Positions 6,021 through 7,962 of a stretch of 7,962 nucleotides of DNA are shown here, one piece after another. Each line of letters begins with the position of its first letter. The stretch's first letter is position 1. The notes beneath the pieces were generated by a model. It had not been told where the DNA came from. It did not search any database and saw only the letters and a list, made by a program, of their open reading frames with translations. The translations under genes were made by a program, and so were the position numbers. The stretch covers positions 1 through 7,962 of the forward strand of contig JANLUX010000455.1 in NCBI GenBank assembly GCA_031363705.1. Reading direction: 5' to 3'. This stretch comes from JANLUX01 sp031363705. Its GTDB lineage: Bacteria > Bacteroidota > Bacteroidia > AKYH767-A > OLB10.

Positions 6021-6893
6021 ATGATCATTATTAATTACCTGCTTTATTATGGATTAATACTTCCGGTATCACTGTTACCTTTTCCTGTATTGTATTTTAT
6101 AAGTGATGTATTGTTTCACCTGCTCTACTATGTTGTTGGCTATCGCAAAAAGGTGGTGATGCAAAATCTAAACAGTGCCTTTGCAGATAAGACTGAAGCG
6201 GAACGGAAAATAATATGTAAAGAATTTTATCGTCACTTATGCGACCTGGTTGTGGAAAGCCTCAAGCTTTTTACTATTACATTGGAAGAAGCACAGCAAC
6301 GGATGGTTTGCCTTAACCCTGAACTGGTAAACAGTTATTATCAAAAAAATCAAAGTGTGATATTAGCCGGTGGACATCTTAATAACTGGGAAATGTTTGC
6401 AGTAGTTATACAGTCGCATATTCAACATCATCCCATTGCTATTTACAAAGCATTAAAAAGTAAATTCTTTGATGAAAAAATGCGCAGCACCCGCAGCAAG
6501 TTCGGTTTGAAAATGATTCCTACTTATGTTGTAAAAAACCTTTTAGAGAATGGAATCAAAGAATGCTTTGCCATGATTTTTGCTTACGACCAGTCACCCT
6601 CCAATCCGCAGAAAGCATACTGGACAAAATTTTTTAACCGGGATACTGCCTGGCTGAAAGGATGTGAAGACAGTGCACGCGAACATAGTCTTCCGGTTTT
6701 ATACGGAAGAATACAAAAACTGAAACGTGGACATTATACTTATGATTTTACTATTGCCTGTGAGCAGCCGACACAAACTTCTCCCGGAGAAATCACACAA
6801 ACACTCAGTGAACTTTTAGAAGCAGATATTTTAAAACAACCAGCTTACTGGCTATGGAGTCATAGAAGGTGGAAGCATGAGAAAGTAGTTTAG
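6021..6893 (+). CDS. Lipid A acyltransferase, LpxL/HtrB family
   Basis: The protein is 290 aa, close to the usual 290-310 of the family. It should transfer an acyl chain from acyl-ACP to a (Kdo-)lipid A precursor at the cytoplasmic face of the inner membrane. Residues 3-40 are hydrophobic and probably form the N-terminal membrane anchor. GGHLNNWE (117-124) carries the catalytic HxxxxE motif, His119 and Glu124, as in E. coli LpxL. YKALKSKFFDEKMRSTRSKFG (142-162) matches the conserved block with the R...G substrate-binding positions. DQSPS (190-194), FFNRDTAWLKGCEDSAR (204-220) and PAYWLWSHRRWKH (274-286) are further family landmarks. Bacteroidota usually have one such late acyltransferase and make penta-acylated lipid A, so this may be the only one. 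Acyl donor and exact acceptor cannot be read from sequence. The start is supported by the promoter 7 bases upstream and by the need for the anchor segment. Confidence 0.9.
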   Translation: MIIINYLLYYGLILPVSLLPFPVLYFISDVLFHLLYYVVGYRKKVVMQNLNSAFADKTEAERKIICKEFYRHLCDLVVESLKLFTITLEEAQQRMVCLNPELVNSYYQKNQSVILAGGHLNNWEMFAVVIQSHIQHHPIAIYKALKSKFFDEKMRSTRSKFGLKMIPTYVVKNLLENGIKECFAMIFAYDQSPSNPQKAYWTKFFNRDTAWLKGCEDSAREHSLPVLYGRIQKLKRGHYTYDFTIACEQPTQTSPGEITQTLSELLEADILKQPAYWLWSHRRWKHEKVV

Positions 6894-7061
6894 TTAGAAA
6901 GAATATCTCAATTTAATAGTGTGCTTCGGTTTTTTATATAAGCCGCAAAAGAACATCTTCTTTCTCGTTAAAAGATTCAAATCATATCGGCCTTGGTAAC
7001 AGTTCGCTATGTTAAATTCTACCCCTTACTTAATCTTCAGTTATGTGCAATTATCACGCTG

Positions 7062-7077
7062 GAAAGGTGAGCCTTTC
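7062..7077. repeat. Perfect 6-bp hairpin GAAAGG-TGAG-CCTTTC
   Basis: GAAAGG (7062-7067) and CCTTTC (7072-7077) are perfect inverted repeats around a 4-base loop. It is followed directly by another palindrome at 7081. It has no T tract, so it is more likely a binding site, RNA structure or chance than an intrinsic terminator. Confidence 0.5.
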
Positions 7078-7080
7078 AAT

Positions 7081-7094
7081 TTAGGTTAACCTAA
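7081..7094. repeat. 14-bp perfect palindrome TTAGGTTAACCTAA
   Basis: TTAGGTTAACCTAA reads identically on both strands, which is the form expected of a site for a symmetric dimeric regulator or the crossover of a recombinase. It is about 200 bases upstream of the gene at 7293 and 3 bases from the neighbouring hairpin. The function is inference only. Confidence 0.5.
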
Positions 7095-7224
7095 GTGTTA
7101 CAAATGCGTTTGAATGGGGTTTTTAGAAAATATAAAAAGCTATTATGATATTAGATAAACCTTATTTTAGCACAATAAAAAAAGCTGAGTTATGGCACAA
7201 AGCCACCTCATTTGGTTGTATTGG

Positions 7225-7239
7225 AGCCATTGAATGGCT
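7225..7239. repeat. Inverted repeat AGCCAT-TGA-ATGGCT
   Basis: A perfect 6-bp dyad with a 3-base centre lies 53 bases upstream of the HNH/GHKL gene. A second ATGGC at 7192-7196 could pair with its left arm instead, so alternative folds in a leader RNA are possible. It could equally be an operator half-site pair. Confidence 0.4.
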
Positions 7240-7292
7240 GGTATAAACAAGTTACCTGCAAGCATAGACAACATCATCACGACAGAAAAGCA

Positions 7293-7962
7293 ATGAGAGA
7301 CGACTTTACTTTAGAGACAAAAATTCAACTCGCCAAAAGAGTAAGCTATCATTGCTCATTTCCTGGTTGTGGTTCATTGACGGTTGGACCAAGTGACGAA
7401 AGTGAAAAATCTACAAGTAACGTTGGAACAGCTTGCCACATTTCTGCTGCTTCTGAAGGAAAAGGTGCAAGAAGATATGATGCAAATTTATCTCCTGAGA
7501 AACGGAAGCGCATTTCAAATGGTATTTGGATGTGCGACAAACACGGGAAATTAATTGATACAGACGAAACAAGATTTTCAACGGAACTTTTAAAGACTTG
7601 GAAAGAACTTGGAGAAAATGTTGCCAGTTTAATGGTGCAAAAAGGTTATGACTATCAGACAGCTCTAAAACTGTTTGAAGGAAAAAAGTTAGCTAACAAT
7701 GATGTTAGAATAGAACAAACAGGAACTGAAAATGAAAAAATCGGAAATTTAATAACCGACAGTTGCATATCTATTGTTTGGGGCAAAAATATTTCAGATG
7801 CTATTAGAGATTATCTTATTGAGCATTTCCGAAATTCTTTTGGACACGGAAATGCAACATCATTTGAGATTACGATAAATGAAAACAAAATCACCATATT
7901 AGACAATGGCTCGGAGTTTAATCCACAAAGGTTAATAGACAACGAAGAAAAAACTGGTGGGA
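7293..7962 (+). CDS. HNH-like zinc domain fused to a GHKL-type ATPase (3' truncated by window edge)
   Basis: An open frame starts at ATG 7293 and runs without a stop to the window edge, giving 223 codons. Residues 1-110 match the HNH-like domain found at the N terminus of many bacterial multidomain proteins: RDDF start, C21-x4-C26 in YHCSFPGC, ACHISAAS with His49, NGIWMC with Asn76 and Cys81, then DKHGKLID with His84, and LLKTWK (99-104). Cys21, Cys26, Cys81 and His84 probably bind zinc; His49 and Asn76 sit at HNH catalytic positions. After a linker (110-150), residues about 165-223 look like a Bergerat-fold ATPase: E177-HFR-N181 in LIEHFRNSFGHG fits the E-x3-N box of MutL/Hsp90/gyrase proteins, and ILDNG (202-206) fits the DxG box. 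It probably senses or processes nucleic acid in an ATP-dependent way; a defence role is inference. Seven of 11 Arg codons are AGA, against two of 12 in the acyltransferase gene and none of seven in the methyltransferase gene, which hints at transfer. Confidence 0.8.
   Translation, partial: MRDDFTLETKIQLAKRVSYHCSFPGCGSLTVGPSDESEKSTSNVGTACHISAASEGKGARRYDANLSPEKRKRISNGIWMCDKHGKLIDTDETRFSTELLKTWKELGENVASLMVQKGYDYQTALKLFEGKKLANNDVRIEQTGTENEKIGNLITDSCISIVWGKNISDAIRDYLIEHFRNSFGHGNATSFEITINENKITILDNGSEFNPQRLIDNEEKTGG

Larger units (their letters stand above)
6894..7292. other. Structured intergenic spacer before the HNH/GHKL gene
   Basis: This 399-base gap between two plus-strand genes holds no convincing gene. 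Just after the acyltransferase stop, 6922-6947 can fold into a weak hairpin with a bulge (CGGTTT / AAGCCG), possibly a poor terminator. Two dyads sit side by side at 7062-7094, and another at 7225-7239. A 13-codon frame starts at 7192 (MAQSHLIWLYWSH) and is probably meaningless. No full TAnnTTTG promoter was found; TATTTTAG at 7163-7170 is one base off and lacks a -33 TTG. Confidence 0.5.

Noticed and set aside
7081..7257. Integron attC-like recombination site near GTTAAC (7085-7090) and GTTACCT (7251-7257)
   Set aside because: Neither sequence fits the GTTRRRY / RYYYAAC core pair, and no matching L-type boxes or cassette structure were found.
1..7962. CRISPR array, tRNA or rRNA genes, transposase or insertion-sequence ends
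   Set aside because: No regularly spaced short repeats with unique spacers, no tRNA-like cloverleaf with a T-loop motif, and no transposase-like frame or terminal inverted repeats were seen on either strand by eye.

Overview
The window looks like chromosomal DNA of a free-living or commensal member of the Bacteroidota, probably near Chitinophagaceae or Sphingobacteriales. The evidence is two secreted proteins that end in type IX secretion (T9SS) type A sorting domains, a Bacteroidota-style TTG/TAnnTTTG promoter, AT-rich intergenic DNA without clear Shine-Dalgarno sites, and a dispersed intergenic repeat of the 'attgcttcgtgcctcgcaatg' kind. The genus is an inference.

Layout: 1-140 is the 3' end of an unrecognised plus-strand gene. 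141-524 is gene-poor and carries two degenerate repeat copies and a small hairpin. 525-968 (minus) encodes a small glycine-zipper lipoprotein. 969-1423 is intergenic and contains about two and a half copies of a 69-bp tandem repeat and a strong short hairpin. 1424-3349 (minus) encodes a secreted PQQ-dependent glucose/sorbosone dehydrogenase-like protein with a DNRLRE (CBM96-like) module and a T9SS sorting domain. 3573-4853 (minus) encodes a T9SS-exported fibre-like protein with a peptidase S74 intramolecular chaperone domain, followed by a textbook terminator. After a divergent AT-rich intergenic region, 5150-5962 (plus) encodes a class I SAM-dependent methyltransferase and 6021-6893 (plus) an LpxL/HtrB-type lipid A acyltransferase with its own near-leaderless promoter. 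6894-7292 is a 399-bp spacer with several dyads. From 7293 a plus-strand gene runs off the window edge. It encodes an HNH-like zinc domain joined to a GHKL-type ATPase domain.

How they fit together: most of the window is cell-envelope biology (surface lipoprotein, two T9SS cargos, lipid A acylation). No strong operon is visible apart from the methyltransferase/LpxL pair, and even these seem to have separate promoters. The exception is the last gene. Its domain composition (a DNA- or nuclease-type zinc domain plus a Hsp90/MutL-like ATPase), its AGA-rich arginine codons compared with its neighbours, and the structured spacer before it suggest the left edge of an accessory or defence-type insertion. 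It is the best candidate here for something undescribed, but only its first 223 codons are visible.
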